45,522 nt of DNA from Runella sp. (GTDB lineage: Bacteria; Bacteroidota; Bacteroidia; Cytophagales; Spirosomataceae): NCBI GenBank assembly GCA_023254175.1, contig JALQYJ010000066.1:1-45522 (forward strand). The letters run 5' to 3'. Of this stretch, positions 26,569-37,304 are shown piece after piece. The translations under genes and the position numbers were made by a program. How positions within the stretch are numbered: the first letter of the stretch is position 1; every line of letters starts with the position of its first letter. A model generated the notes under the pieces. That model searched no databases, was not told where the DNA came from, and saw nothing but the letters and a program-made list of their open reading frames with translations.

Positions 26569-28137
26569 CTACTTTCCTCTCACTTCGATAATCACTCGTT
26601 GATATTTGGTTAGTGCAGGAGTTCCATCATCCGTTGCTTCTATAACAATATGAATCGTTTGACCCGCAGTAGCATCTTTTGGTACAATAATTTCAGTTTG
26701 CAATGACTCCGAATGATTGATTTCAACCTGATTCGGGTAGCTTCCTGCGGGTAATTGTAGCCACTTCACCGACACTTTGTTGCCATCTGGGTCAGAAACA
26801 ATGCCATTTATTTTTACTTTTTGACCCGTATTTGCCATAATTTTAAGCGGCCCTTGAATACCCACGTTCGGCTCGTGGTTAGCATCTGAAAACTTAGCAG
26901 TCACCGCCCATTTCATACGAGCTGCAAAACTATTTTGTGCCTTCGCGAAAAAGTCAGGAAACGGAATCGCATCGGTTGAGCTGGTTTTCTCCAAGTTGCT
27001 TAGCTGTTGCGCCATTTGGTCGGCGCTACCTTCACCCGAAAACGAAAACATCGGACCAGTATCTGTTTTTGATCTACCACCCCAACCACCGTAACTGCCT
27101 CTTTCATACGCACGTAGGCCATTACCTAACATATTCATAAACGTATGGTTATCGCCTTCTCCGAGCCACGAGCCTTTTTCTTGGGGCGGCATCCAAACAA
27201 AATACCCCATTTTTTTCAATTCTTCACTAGTATAGCCCGAGAGCCCAAAATAATCTACCATATCCCCCTTCACCATCTGTTTTCCATCGCCCCAAACTCT
27301 GTATAGATGCCCCAATGCCCCACGCGAAATAACGTTTTGGCTCATCCAAGCAGGCGTAAGCAAAAGTTTATTAGTTTCGTTGGCTCTGATTTGCGCTCCG
27401 TAACCATAATTGGGGCTATTACTAAACTGACGGTATTCTATCTCAGGCCAATTAGGTTTGATATAATTGGCGTAAGTATCGTCTTGGTCGCCTGAAGGAA
27501 GCAATACTACTTTTCTAGCAATTTTGCTTTTGATAGTAACCCAATCGGTGGTAAACTGGTATTGGTCTTGAATGGATTTCAAGGCCCTTGCTATGGTACT
27601 AGCACCACCCCAATTGGTAATATAAAGCTGGCCTGGTTTGTCATCTAAAATAGCTGATTTTATCAAATCCGACCCTGGGGTATCTTTGGAATAATCACCG
27701 TCAAATTCAATGTTACCGTAACGAATCTTTGACTTTAAATAATCAGGGGCTGGATAGTCTTTGTGATGTACCTTAAGATTGGGGTATGACTTGGTGTAAG
27801 CATCAACAATATCATGAATAAATCGCTCGTCTTTTGCCCATCTCCACGACTCGCACGGACAGGCATTCATGCCAAAGCGGTCGTATTCTCTTCCTGGCAC
27901 GTACCATTTTGTTCCTTTGCCATCGCCTTTCCAGTGAAACATACTGCTGGCATACACCAGTCCTTCGATTTGAACATCAGTGCTGTATAAAATAAATCGA
28001 ATCAATGAATTATTATCATCCAACTCTGGGTCGGCTGTGATGATGATTCTAGGTTTGGCTTCTACCTGCGCAACTAATTGATTATTAGAAAAAAGTAACA
28101 AGCAATAGGCACAAAATATTTTATAAAATTTACTCAT
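26569..28137 (-). CDS. Secreted DUF1593/Sde182-like protein (copy B)
   Basis: 522 residues with a signal peptide ending near LVAQ. Same two-domain design as copy A: metal-type motif TADPELDDNNS (Asp36, Asp40, Asp41) and a C-terminal Ig-like domain (SDPDGNKVSV, DDGTPALTKYQRVI). The two copies share many short blocks, such as NIEFDGDYSKDTPGSD against NIDFEGEMAKDTEGSD, so they arose by duplication. Where copy A has EGDSPAF, this one has EGDNHTF, a change in a block the family usually conserves, which may mean a different substrate. It lies 56 bases after the esterase gene. It probably works outside the cytoplasm on saccharides; this is inference. Confidence 0.88.
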   Translation of the reverse strand: MSKFYKIFCAYCLLLFSNNQLVAQVEAKPRIIITADPELDDNNSLIRFILYSTDVQIEGLVYASSMFHWKGDGKGTKWYVPGREYDRFGMNACPCESWRWAKDERFIHDIVDAYTKSYPNLKVHHKDYPAPDYLKSKIRYGNIEFDGDYSKDTPGSDLIKSAILDDKPGQLYITNWGGASTIARALKSIQDQYQFTTDWVTIKSKIARKVVLLPSGDQDDTYANYIKPNWPEIEYRQFSNSPNYGYGAQIRANETNKLLLTPAWMSQNVISRGALGHLYRVWGDGKQMVKGDMVDYFGLSGYTSEELKKMGYFVWMPPQEKGSWLGEGDNHTFMNMLGNGLRAYERGSYGGWGGRSKTDTGPMFSFSGEGSADQMAQQLSNLEKTSSTDAIPFPDFFAKAQNSFAARMKWAVTAKFSDANHEPNVGIQGPLKIMANTGQKVKINGIVSDPDGNKVSVKWLQLPAGSYPNQVEINHSESLQTEIIVPKDATAGQTIHIVIEATDDGTPALTKYQRVIIEVRGK

Positions 28138-28193
28138 TCTTAGTTTGAGGGTTTATTGATACATGGATGGATGTTCAATGCGCCATTTTTCAA

Positions 28194-29381
<1,188 letters not shown>

Positions 29382-29518
29382 TTATACCAATCTGTATTAT
29401 TCAAAGAAATTATTTGATTTATTTTTTATTGCACAAATAAAAGCAAATTTTTTATTACGTTTAATTTTACTTTTATTTTTTTTATTTTCTTTTTGAGTTT
29501 TTGTATTTATTTTTTTCC

Positions 29519-30808
29519 TTATTTTAACCAAGCCCAACGCTTTGCCCAATCCGTCAGATACACCTCACGGTATTTAGAAATGGTTCGAGCTCCTTGTTGT
29601 TCTCCTAAAAACAAAGTAGGGTTGGGTAAATCGCTGTACCAATTTTTACCAAGTGCATAGTCATTTTTATTGGGTTTTCCTGGCCAAGGTACTGTACTGA
29701 CATACGCCCCCTTTTGCCCATCCAATTCCTTGATTATACTGTGAAGTACGTAATTTCCAATTTCAGGTTTTTTTGAGGAATAACGTACTGAATACACGCC
29801 ATTCCCTAAATAATACCCAGGCCATTGTTGATTTTGCGCTTCCAACGTAAAACAGGTTGAGTCTTTGGAAATAGATAACACAGGCCCTTTGAATCGCCAT
29901 TCTATAATTCCGTAGGCTGGAATAGAGTCGGCAGTGGTGGTATTTCGTTCAAAAATAGTTCTTGAACTTCGGTGAATGGGAGCAAATTGACCTCCCCAAC
30001 TTTCGCCTTTAGGATTCGACGGATTTCCAACCATCAAATAGGCCAACGATGGCGTATCGCCCATTTTGATATGCCCTTTGTAATAATTAACAAAATCTGC
30101 CCCCATGGCTCCGTGGCCGCTCACAAAGTTCTCATAATAAGCCCCTCCACTCATATTTTTAGGCGCATTTTCGTCTTCCATAAACCAGCCTCTGTAGGTA
30201 GCATTCGCCTCAATCATCCACAGATTTGGGTGGTGTTCCACAAGGTATGAATAGGCATTGACGCTCCATTTTTTGTTAGGGCCTCCAATCCAATACACCT
30301 TTATGTTCTTCTCAATTTCGGGCGCATCATGCAGCGCCTGCGCAAGGTCTTCTAAACCACCCCATACCAGTACCCAAAGCGGCTGTTTATTTTTCTTTTT
30401 GGCACATTTTACAATCCATTCAGACCCTTCTGTAGGATTTGAATACCCTTTGTAAGGTGCTTCCAGAATGGCTCCCTGCTTGCAAACTTGGCGTAGTTGA
30501 ACTGGGTGTGTTAAATTTTTATTGCTGACTACCAATTGTGGATAGTCTTTTTGGTAAAGGTCAATCATATTTAATAAATCGTTCTTTCGTCCTTTGCCAA
30601 ATGGCGACGAAATCAACCCTTCGATATCAAACAAATCAGAATACATCATCAGGTGTATCATAGATTGGTTATCGTCAGGGTCGGTTCCCCCAATGTCAGT
30701 GCTGACAATAATGCGAGGCTTCTCGTTAGGTTGTGTCCATATGGAGTAGGTAATTCCATTTGAAAGAAGAAGCAATGCCATTACAAATTTAACAGTGCGG
30801 AGAAGCAT
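29519..30808 (-). CDS. Secreted DUF1593/Sde182-like protein (divergent copy C)
   Basis: 429 residues from the ATG at 30808. A start at 30886 would put 26 extra residues before the signal peptide and is rejected. The hydrophobic start (MLLRTVKFVMALLLL) is followed by PRIIVSTDIGGTDPDDNQS with Asp38, Asp43, Asp45 and Asp46, which is closer to classical nucleoside hydrolases than copies A and B. GDTPSLAYLMVG is kept. The final ~100 residues differ from the Ig-like domain of the other copies. It is the first gene of the operon, 140 AT-rich bases before the esterase gene. Substrate unknown. Confidence 0.85.
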   Translation of the reverse strand: MLLRTVKFVMALLLLSNGITYSIWTQPNEKPRIIVSTDIGGTDPDDNQSMIHLMMYSDLFDIEGLISSPFGKGRKNDLLNMIDLYQKDYPQLVVSNKNLTHPVQLRQVCKQGAILEAPYKGYSNPTEGSEWIVKCAKKKNKQPLWVLVWGGLEDLAQALHDAPEIEKNIKVYWIGGPNKKWSVNAYSYLVEHHPNLWMIEANATYRGWFMEDENAPKNMSGGAYYENFVSGHGAMGADFVNYYKGHIKMGDTPSLAYLMVGNPSNPKGESWGGQFAPIHRSSRTIFERNTTTADSIPAYGIIEWRFKGPVLSISKDSTCFTLEAQNQQWPGYYLGNGVYSVRYSSKKPEIGNYVLHSIIKELDGQKGAYVSTVPWPGKPNKNDYALGKNWYSDLPNPTLFLGEQQGARTISKYREVYLTDWAKRWAWLK

Positions 30809-30825
30809 ATTATTATTTTTTACGA

Positions 30826-30847
30826 TTTTGCTGATTAAACAGCAAAA
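30826..30847 (-). promoter_or_regulatory. Inverted repeat in the leader of the DUF1593 operon
   Basis: TTTTGCTG (30826-30833) and CAGCAAAA (30840-30847) are exact reverse complements with a 6-base spacer, 18 bases upstream of the ATG of the first gene. It could be an operator half-site pair or an mRNA hairpin near the ribosome site. Confidence 0.4.
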
Positions 30848-30903
30848 AATTATCTTTTTGTTGTATTTATTTGAAATAATTCGCAATTATAAAAGATAAA
30901 AAA

Positions 30904-30936
30904 GAAAATTATCGAAAATAAACCTAACTTTTCAAA
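30904..30936 (-). promoter_or_regulatory. Putative promoter of the DUF1593-esterase operon
   Basis: On the minus strand TTTG (30933-30936), a 21-base spacer and TAATTTTC (30904-30911, one mismatch to TAnnTTTG). The leader would be about 90 bases and hold the inverted repeat at 30826-30847. The 377-base gap between this operon and the plus-strand gene at 31186 is AT-rich. Besides promoters it holds only a 33-codon minus-strand stretch of protein-like sequence (30946-31044). Confidence 0.4.
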
Positions 30937-31074
30937 GTTTATTCATTTTCTCACTTGTTCCTTTTCGACTACAGCAGCAACGAGGCCAAAAAAGGCAGGT
31001 ATGTTTACCAAAAACAACTTGGTCAATTTCAGTGGCTCATCTACTTATGACTCCTCAAAGGAAAAGTATAATTT

Positions 31075-31109
31075 TTTGATTTAGAGTTTATTTTATCCAA
31101 TATTTTTTG
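31075..31109 (+). promoter_or_regulatory. Possible promoter of the DUF2126 gene cluster
   Basis: TTTG at 31075-31078 and TATTTTTTG at 31101-31109 resemble the -33 and -7 elements. The -7 box has one extra base and the spacer is 22, so support is modest. It lies about 77 bases before the start codon. Confidence 0.3.
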
Positions 31110-31185
31110 CTTTTTTTACATAAGAGCGTCTTCAGAGCTTTTTTAGTCAACCCACTGTTCACATCTTAACTTTTCGCCACTCCTT

Positions 31186-34100
31186 ATGTCGATTAAAGTT
31201 GCTATTTCCCACAAAACAAAATACCTCTTCGACCGTAGCGTATCTCTTTCCCCGCACGTGTTTCGTTTACGGCCTGCACCTCACTCAAGGACGCCTATCG
31301 AAGGGTACTCATTTAAAATTTCGCCCAAAAATCATTTTATCAATTGGCAACAAGACCCCTTTGGTAATTACCAAGCAAGGGTTGTTTTTCCCGAAAAAAC
31401 AACCGAATTAAGCATCGAAGTGGAAGTTATTGCCCGATTACAGGTTATCAATCCTTTTGATTTTTTTGTGGAAGAATATGCCGCAAAGTTTCCCTTTAAG
31501 TATGACGAAATGCTCAGTAAAGAGCTTATTCCGTATCTGGAAGCGCGCGAAGTGGGGCCTTTGCTTGTGGATTGGATTGCCAAAAATAAAATTTCGACCG
31601 ACATCAACACCGTTGATTACTTAGTTCATCTCAATCAACGCATTTTTAGCGACTTATTTTACAATGTACGTATGGAGCCTGGCGTACAAACGTGTGAAGA
31701 AACCCTGACCAAATTGAGCGGTTCGTGCCGCGATTCGGCTTGGTTATTTGTACAAGTGCTTCGTCATTTGGGGATTGCGGCTCGCTTTGTTTCGGGCTAT
31801 TTGGTTCAATTAACCCCTGATGTTAAGTCGCTAGATGGCCCCTCTGGCCCTGAAAAAGATTTTACCGATTTACACGCTTGGGTGGAAGCGTATATCCCAG
31901 GTGCTGGCTGGATAGGTTTAGACCCTACTTCGGGACTCTTTGCCAGCGAAGGCCACATTCCGCTTTGTTGTACTCCCGACTACGCAAGTGCGGCTCCCGT
32001 TACAGGCGCTACTGATGTTTGTGAAGTGGCTTTTGAATTTGACAACCAAGTGTTTCGAATTCACGAAGACCCACGGGTAACACGACCTTACAGCGAGTCG
32101 CAGTGGGAGGCCATCATGCAAGTGGGCAATACCGTCGAAAAAGACCTACAAGAAGGCGATGTACGCCTCACCATGGGTGGCGAACCTACCTTTGTATCGA
32201 TTGACGATTACGAATCTCCCGAATGGAACTCTTCTGCCGATGGGCCACTTAAACGCAAACTGGCGTATGATTTGGCCTTACGACTTAAAAACCGATTTGC
32301 CCACGGTGGATTACTCCATTTTGGACAAGGTAAATGGTATCCTGGAGAGCTTTTCCCACGTTGGCAATACGCACTTTACTGGAGAAAAGATGGCCAATCT
32401 ATGTGGAAAAATGATGTACTAATTGCGAAAGAAGAAGGACAAAAATACTCGTTCAAAGATGCCGAACGTTTTGCCATTGAATTAACAAAATACCTCGGCC
32501 TTCCTACCAACAACTTAATCCCTGTTTACGAAGACCCTATTTATTGGATTCTAGAAGAGGGTCGTTTACCTGTCAACGTTGACCCATTAAAAACCAACCT
32601 CAAAGACTCGGTACAGCGCCAAACGCTGGCAAACGTATTGGAAGAAGGGCTTAATAATCCTGCGGGTTTTGTATTGCCTGTCCAGTGGAGTTGGTGGACA
32701 CAAAACTGGGTGAGTTGTACGTGGGAATTTCGTCGCAAAAACTGCTTTCTTATTCCAGGCAATTCGCCCATTGGACTCCGTCTACCACTCGAATCCCTTC
32801 CTGTGGTTGCCAAAAATCGTCGAGAAAGCCCCGTTGACCGTAGCCCATTTGAAGACGTAGAGCCGTTGGATGATTATCACGAAATAGCCTTCAAACGCTA
32901 TGGTAACGAAGCTCCCCCTTACCAAGCCCCTGTCCCATCACATCCGTCGGAAGAAGACGAAACCGCAACAAAACAAGGCAATGGGTTGCTGTTTGAAGTC
33001 GATACGTTTAAAACGGCGCTTTCAGTAGAAGAACGTGACGGTATCATTTATGTGTTTCTTCCTCCTACCGACTACCTTGAACATTACCTCGATTTGGTGG
33101 CGTCGATTGAAAATACGGCCGAGCGGCTTCAACTTCCAGTTCGGATTGAAGGATACACACCTCCCTCAGACCATCGTTTACAAAAACTCATCGTTTCGCC
33201 AGATCCAGGGGTAATTGAGGTCAATATCCACCCGTCTCGGACTTGGCAAGAACTCGTCGACAATATGAGTTCGCTCTATGAAGAAGCATTTTTGGCACGG
33301 CTTGGTACCGATAAATTTATGGTAGATGGCCGCCATACAGGTACAGGCGGAGGCAACCACGTAACCATTGGTGGTGCCAAACCCTCAGACAGCCCTGTTC
33401 TTCGACGCCCCGATTTGCTACGAAGTTTGGTTACGTATTGGCAGCATCACCCTGCGTTGAGTTACTTGTTTGCAGGGCCTTTTATCGGTCCAACAAGTCA
33501 AGCTCCTCGCATTGATGAAGGTCGAGATGAGCGGTTGTACGAAGTTGAAATTGCCTTTGATCAAATTCCAGACGGAGGCAATGTTCCTTTCTGGATTGTA
33601 GATAGAGTCTTCAGAAACTTGTTGGTAGACATTACTGGCAATACCCACCGAACTGAATTTTGTATCGACAAACTGTACTCACCCGATTCTTCTACGGGGC
33701 GTTTAGGAATCTTAGAATTTAGAGCGTTTGATATGCCACCTCATAAGCACATGAACTTGGTACAGAGCTTGTTGGTGCGGGCATTGATTGCCAAATTCTG
33801 GAAACAACCTTACAAGAAAAAGCTGATTCGATGGGGAACCGAGCTACACGACCGCTTTTTGTTACCCCACTTTGTGTACCTTGATATGGTAGACATCGTT
33901 AACGACCTAAAAGCAGCAGGTTATGCGTTTGATATTTCGTGGTTTGACGCCTTTTTTGAATTCCGTTTTCCTCATTATGGAACAATCACCGTCGATAATA
34001 TCCAATTAGAACTTCGGCTTGGCATTGAACCTTGGCACGTGCTAGGCGAAGAATTATCTAATTCAGGTACGGCCCGATTTGTAGATTCGTCGCTTGAGCG

Positions 34101-34599
34101 CGTTCAGGTCAAAGTCAGTGGTTTTGTGGAAGATAGACACATCTTGGTTTGTAATGGCTGCCGTGTGCCATTGCGCGCAACTGGTGTTAAGGGAGAATAT
34201 GTAGCAGGTATTCGCTACAAAGCATGGAATCCGCCGTCGGCTTTGCACCCAACGATTGGGGCAGATGCACCGTTGGTATTTGATATAGTTGATACCTGGA
34301 ACAACCGAGTCGTAGGTGGCTGTACCTATTTTGTTTCCCATCCAGGGGGGCGCAGTTTTGATACGTATCCTGTTAACAGTTACGAGGCAGAATCTCGTCG
34401 TATTAGCCGCTTTTGGGATTTTGGGCATACCCCATCAGCCACGAGTCAAACGGTGGAATTCATCCCAACCCCCACAGCTTCCGTATCGAGATTTATGGCA
34501 GAAAATAAAAAAGACCTCAAAGTCAATACACCTGTTGAGCTCATCAACCCTGAATACCCAAACACGCTAGATTTAAGGCGTTTTTGGCGGGCACGCTAG
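31186..34599 (+). CDS. Transglutaminase-like / DUF2126 fusion protein
   Basis: 1137 residues, no signal peptide, so cytoplasmic. Residues 1-85 are the bacterial transglutaminase N-terminal domain, and 100-260 a transglutaminase-like thiol fold with Cys181 (GSCRDSAW), His230 (DLHAWVEAY) and Asp246 (GLDPTSG). Residues about 300-1130 are DUF2126, with RLTMGGEPTFVS, GGLLHFGQGKWYPGE, GGGNHVTIGG and HRTEFCIDKL. DUF2126 has been linked to glutamine-synthetase-like carboxylate-amine ligases (from memory, not checked here). The next two genes encode an ATP-grasp/Alpha-E protein and a second transglutaminase, a combination conserved in many bacteria and proposed to ligate and trim peptides. The product is unknown. 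Confidence 0.9.
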   Translation: MSIKVAISHKTKYLFDRSVSLSPHVFRLRPAPHSRTPIEGYSFKISPKNHFINWQQDPFGNYQARVVFPEKTTELSIEVEVIARLQVINPFDFFVEEYAAKFPFKYDEMLSKELIPYLEAREVGPLLVDWIAKNKISTDINTVDYLVHLNQRIFSDLFYNVRMEPGVQTCEETLTKLSGSCRDSAWLFVQVLRHLGIAARFVSGYLVQLTPDVKSLDGPSGPEKDFTDLHAWVEAYIPGAGWIGLDPTSGLFASEGHIPLCCTPDYASAAPVTGATDVCEVAFEFDNQVFRIHEDPRVTRPYSESQWEAIMQVGNTVEKDLQEGDVRLTMGGEPTFVSIDDYESPEWNSSADGPLKRKLAYDLALRLKNRFAHGGLLHFGQGKWYPGELFPRWQYALYWRKDGQSMWKNDVLIAKEEGQKYSFKDAERFAIELTKYLGLPTNNLIPVYEDPIYWILEEGRLPVNVDPLKTNLKDSVQRQTLANVLEEGLNNPAGFVLPVQWSWWTQNWVSCTWEFRRKNCFLIPGNSPIGLRLPLESLPVVAKNRRESPVDRSPFEDVEPLDDYHEIAFKRYGNEAPPYQAPVPSHPSEEDETATKQGNGLLFEVDTFKTALSVEERDGIIYVFLPPTDYLEHYLDLVASIENTAERLQLPVRIEGYTPPSDHRLQKLIVSPDPGVIEVNIHPSRTWQELVDNMSSLYEEAFLARLGTDKFMVDGRHTGTGGGNHVTIGGAKPSDSPVLRRPDLLRSLVTYWQHHPALSYLFAGPFIGPTSQAPRIDEGRDERLYEVEIAFDQIPDGGNVPFWIVDRVFRNLLVDITGNTHRTEFCIDKLYSPDSSTGRLGILEFRAFDMPPHKHMNLVQSLLVRALIAKFWKQPYKKKLIRWGTELHDRFLLPHFVYLDMVDIVNDLKAAGYAFDISWFDAFFEFRFPHYGTITVDNIQLELRLGIEPWHVLGEELSNSGTARFVDSSLERVQVKVSGFVEDRHILVCNGCRVPLRATGVKGEYVAGIRYKAWNPPSALHPTIGADAPLVFDIVDTWNNRVVGGCTYFVSHPGGRSFDTYPVNSYEAESRRISRFWDFGHTPSATSQTVEFIPTPTASVSRFMAENKKDLKVNTPVELINPEYPNTLDLRRFWRAR

Positions 34600-34621
34600 G
34601 TGGGAACGGTTCTTCTTTACG

Positions 34622-34696
34622 GGCAGTAGGGCAGTAAGTGGTAGATAAATTAGTAAAATTTAGACAAATCTTGCTTATTTACCACTTACTACTGCC
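34622..34696 (+). repeat. Large stem-loop between DUF2126 and ATP-grasp genes
   Basis: AGTAAGTGGTA (34633-34643) pairs exactly with TACCACTTACT (34680-34690). The outer GGCAGT (34622-34627) pairs with ACTGCC (34691-34696) across a 5-base bulge, and inner ATA adds more pairs after one mismatch. It lies in the 137-base gap inside the operon and could be an attenuator, an mRNA processing site or a small mobile repeat. Confidence 0.55.
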
Positions 34697-34736
34697 ATTC
34701 GTTTTCAACAAACTCATTCTCAATTACCCGAATTTG

Positions 34737-37304
34737 ATGCTTACTGATACCCAAACAAGTTTACTCCAATCCTACAAACGCGACATCAACTCCTACGATG
34801 AAGTCATTGGAACCGATGGCCTTGTAAAACCTCATTGGCAAAAACTGTTTGATTCACTCCAAAAATTGGGGCTAAAAGAGCTCGATTTTCGGAACCAAGA
34901 AATCATCAACCGACTACGCGAAAACGGAGTTACTTACAATGTTTATGAAAGTACGGATGGCCTCAATCATCCCTGGCAACTCGACCCCATTCCTTTTTTG
35001 ATTGAAGAAAAAGAATGGCAGCAAATTTCAACAGGGCTTAAGCAAAGAGTTCAGGTGCTTGACCTAATCTTTAGGGATATTTATGGGCCACAACGATTGG
35101 TACGTGACGGGATTCTTCCCCCTGAACTTATTTTTGACAATACTGGATTTTTGCGGCCTTGTTTTGACGTAAAACTCCCATCAGAAAATCAACTTTTGTT
35201 GTACGGAGCTGATTTAGCGCGTGGCCCCGACGGAAGAATGTGGCTGATGGACAACCGAACCCAAGCTCCGTCAGGTTCGGGGTATGCACTCGAAAATCGA
35301 CGCATTATGAGTAAGTTATTGCCCGAACTTACCGACGGGATGTTTGTTGAACGACTTTTCCCTTTTTTCAACACGTTTCACCAACGAGTAGTGAGTATTG
35401 CTCCACATACCAAAGAAAACCCTAATGTAGTTTATTTGACTCCAGGCTCTAATAACGAAACTTACTTTGAACACGCCTACCTAGCCTCTTACTTGGGATA
35501 TACACTTGCCCAAGGTGACGATTTGGTCGTTAGAAATGGATATGTATGGCTCAAATCGTTGGAAGGACTTGAAAAAATCGACGTCATTATTCGCCGCGTT
35601 GATGACGAATGGTCAGACCCGCTCGAACTTCGCGAAGATTCTCGTTTGGGGGTACCGGGTTTGCTTCATTCCATTCGTTCGGGTAAAGTCGCAGTCATCA
35701 ATCCTCCTGGAGTGAGTGTCCTCGAAAATAGCGCCCTGCTTGCATTTATGCAGTCATGTTCAAAATACTTTTTACAACAAGATTTGCTCATGCCTTCTAT
35801 TGCTACATGGTGGTGTGGACAAAAAAAAGAACTCACTTTTGTACTTGAAAACCTCCCTCGCCTCATTGTAAAAAAAGCCAATCGTAAACAAAAAATGCGG
35901 TCGGTATACGGGCGAACCCTTTCTAAAGAGGAACTTGAAAAACTTCGGCAAGAAATTAGTAAGGCTCCTCACGAATATGTTGCTCAGGAGGAAGTAAGTT
36001 TATCAACGACCCCCTCGTTGGTAAATGGCAAAATAGAGCCTAGACTAGCCTCCCTCAGGGCCTTTATGGTTTCGAATGGTAACGATTATTACATGATGCA
36101 GGGTGGCCTTACACGTAGCTCGGCAGAAAAAGATCGTTACGTTATTTCCAACCAATATGGAGGGATTTCAAAAGATACTTGGATTGTTTCTGATACTGTT
36201 CCAGTAGCCTCCGGTCGGATGCTTTCGACGGTTCGAAATACTTCCCCATCTCATAATACCCTTCCAAGCCGAAGCGCCGAAAATTTATTTTGGGCTGGAA
36301 GATATGGTGAACGAGCCATGTCGTTGACCAAATTTTTGCGCATTGTTATTAGCGCCATCAACGAAAACGTCGATTTTAGAGGGTCATTTAAGTTGGAATA
36401 CATTGATATTTTGCTCAAATCGACCACACACCTTACCCTTACCTATCCTGGGTTTACTGACGAAAAAAACGAACAAATTCGCGAGAATCCGTACATAGAA
36501 CTGGGGAATTTGGTCAAAAACACACAAAAATTGGGCACAGTAGCCTCCAATGTGCAGTCTTTTTTAAATAGTGTTTTAGCCGTAAGTGACCGTTGGAACC
36601 AAGATACCCGACGCGTACTAACGTTGCTTGAAAATAGTCTCAAAAAGACCAATAGCCTCGATATTCATAACCACAACACTGTTCAAAAACTCTTGGACAA
36701 ACTTCACGGGCGGTTTTTCACTTTTTTTGGAACACTTTCTGAAACCATGCCCCGTGACCACGCCTATCATCTTTTTGAAGCAGGGAAGTTGGTGGAGCGT
36801 ATTTTAGCAAAAATCAGTGTATTGCGTTCTTGTTTCAGTTTCAAGAATGACGAAAATACGGAAAATGAATTGATGGAAGCAGTCCTGACTAACCATTATT
36901 TATTGGTACATTATCGTCACCTTTACAAAAGCAGTTTTAATCTTGAAACAATGCTTGATATGGTGCTTTTGGACGAAAAACTGCCCTATTCTTTAGCTCA
37001 CCAACTTGACACACTTAGTCGGTGTTTGGCTCAACTTCCAAAAGTAGCCCCCAATCAACGACTCAATCTAGCAGAAAAAGCCGTACTCGATGCATCTACT
37101 CAGTTGAGATTATCCGATTTGAACAAACTCACTACTTGTTCGTCCAGTAAAGCGTATCGAAAAGAATTAGAGCAGCTTCTTTCTCGAATCTCTAGTCTCG
37201 TTTCTTCTGTCACCATTAGTCTTACCGACACCTATTTTGCCCATACCGTTATTCAGTCTGTGTTGGTAGAAAAATCTGAAAACGACACCACCCATGAGGT
37301 ATAA
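34737..37304 (+). CDS. Circularly permuted ATP-grasp fused to Alpha-E domain
   Basis: 855 residues from the ATG at 34737; the frame stays open to 34638, but that stretch overlaps the stem-loop and encodes hydrophobic sequence not seen in the family. Residues about 60-520 are the circularly permuted type-2 ATP-grasp (DUF404/DUF407): DLIFRDIYGPQRLV, GADLARGPDGRMWLMDNRTQAPSG, and IDVIIRRVDDEWSDP with the acidic metal-binding residues. Residues about 540-850 are the all-helical Alpha-E domain (DUF403; SRSAENLFWAGRYGERA). ATP-grasp enzymes of this kind join a carboxylate to an amine through an acyl phosphate. The two domains are often separate genes elsewhere. It overlaps the downstream transglutaminase by 11 bases. 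Confidence 0.92.
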   Translation: MLTDTQTSLLQSYKRDINSYDEVIGTDGLVKPHWQKLFDSLQKLGLKELDFRNQEIINRLRENGVTYNVYESTDGLNHPWQLDPIPFLIEEKEWQQISTGLKQRVQVLDLIFRDIYGPQRLVRDGILPPELIFDNTGFLRPCFDVKLPSENQLLLYGADLARGPDGRMWLMDNRTQAPSGSGYALENRRIMSKLLPELTDGMFVERLFPFFNTFHQRVVSIAPHTKENPNVVYLTPGSNNETYFEHAYLASYLGYTLAQGDDLVVRNGYVWLKSLEGLEKIDVIIRRVDDEWSDPLELREDSRLGVPGLLHSIRSGKVAVINPPGVSVLENSALLAFMQSCSKYFLQQDLLMPSIATWWCGQKKELTFVLENLPRLIVKKANRKQKMRSVYGRTLSKEELEKLRQEISKAPHEYVAQEEVSLSTTPSLVNGKIEPRLASLRAFMVSNGNDYYMMQGGLTRSSAEKDRYVISNQYGGISKDTWIVSDTVPVASGRMLSTVRNTSPSHNTLPSRSAENLFWAGRYGERAMSLTKFLRIVISAINENVDFRGSFKLEYIDILLKSTTHLTLTYPGFTDEKNEQIRENPYIELGNLVKNTQKLGTVASNVQSFLNSVLAVSDRWNQDTRRVLTLLENSLKKTNSLDIHNHNTVQKLLDKLHGRFFTFFGTLSETMPRDHAYHLFEAGKLVERILAKISVLRSCFSFKNDENTENELMEAVLTNHYLLVHYRHLYKSSFNLETMLDMVLLDEKLPYSLAHQLDTLSRCLAQLPKVAPNQRLNLAEKAVLDASTQLRLSDLNKLTTCSSSKAYRKELEQLLSRISSLVSSVTISLTDTYFAHTVIQSVLVEKSENDTTHEV

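Noticed and set aside
30809-30886. Longer start of DUF1593 copy C
   Set aside because: It would place 26 residues before the signal peptide and run through the leader inverted repeat.
34638-34736. N-terminal extension of the ATP-grasp/Alpha-E protein from an earlier ATG
   Set aside because: It overlaps the stem-loop at 34622-34696 and gives hydrophobic residues not found in this family; the ATG at 34737 fits better.
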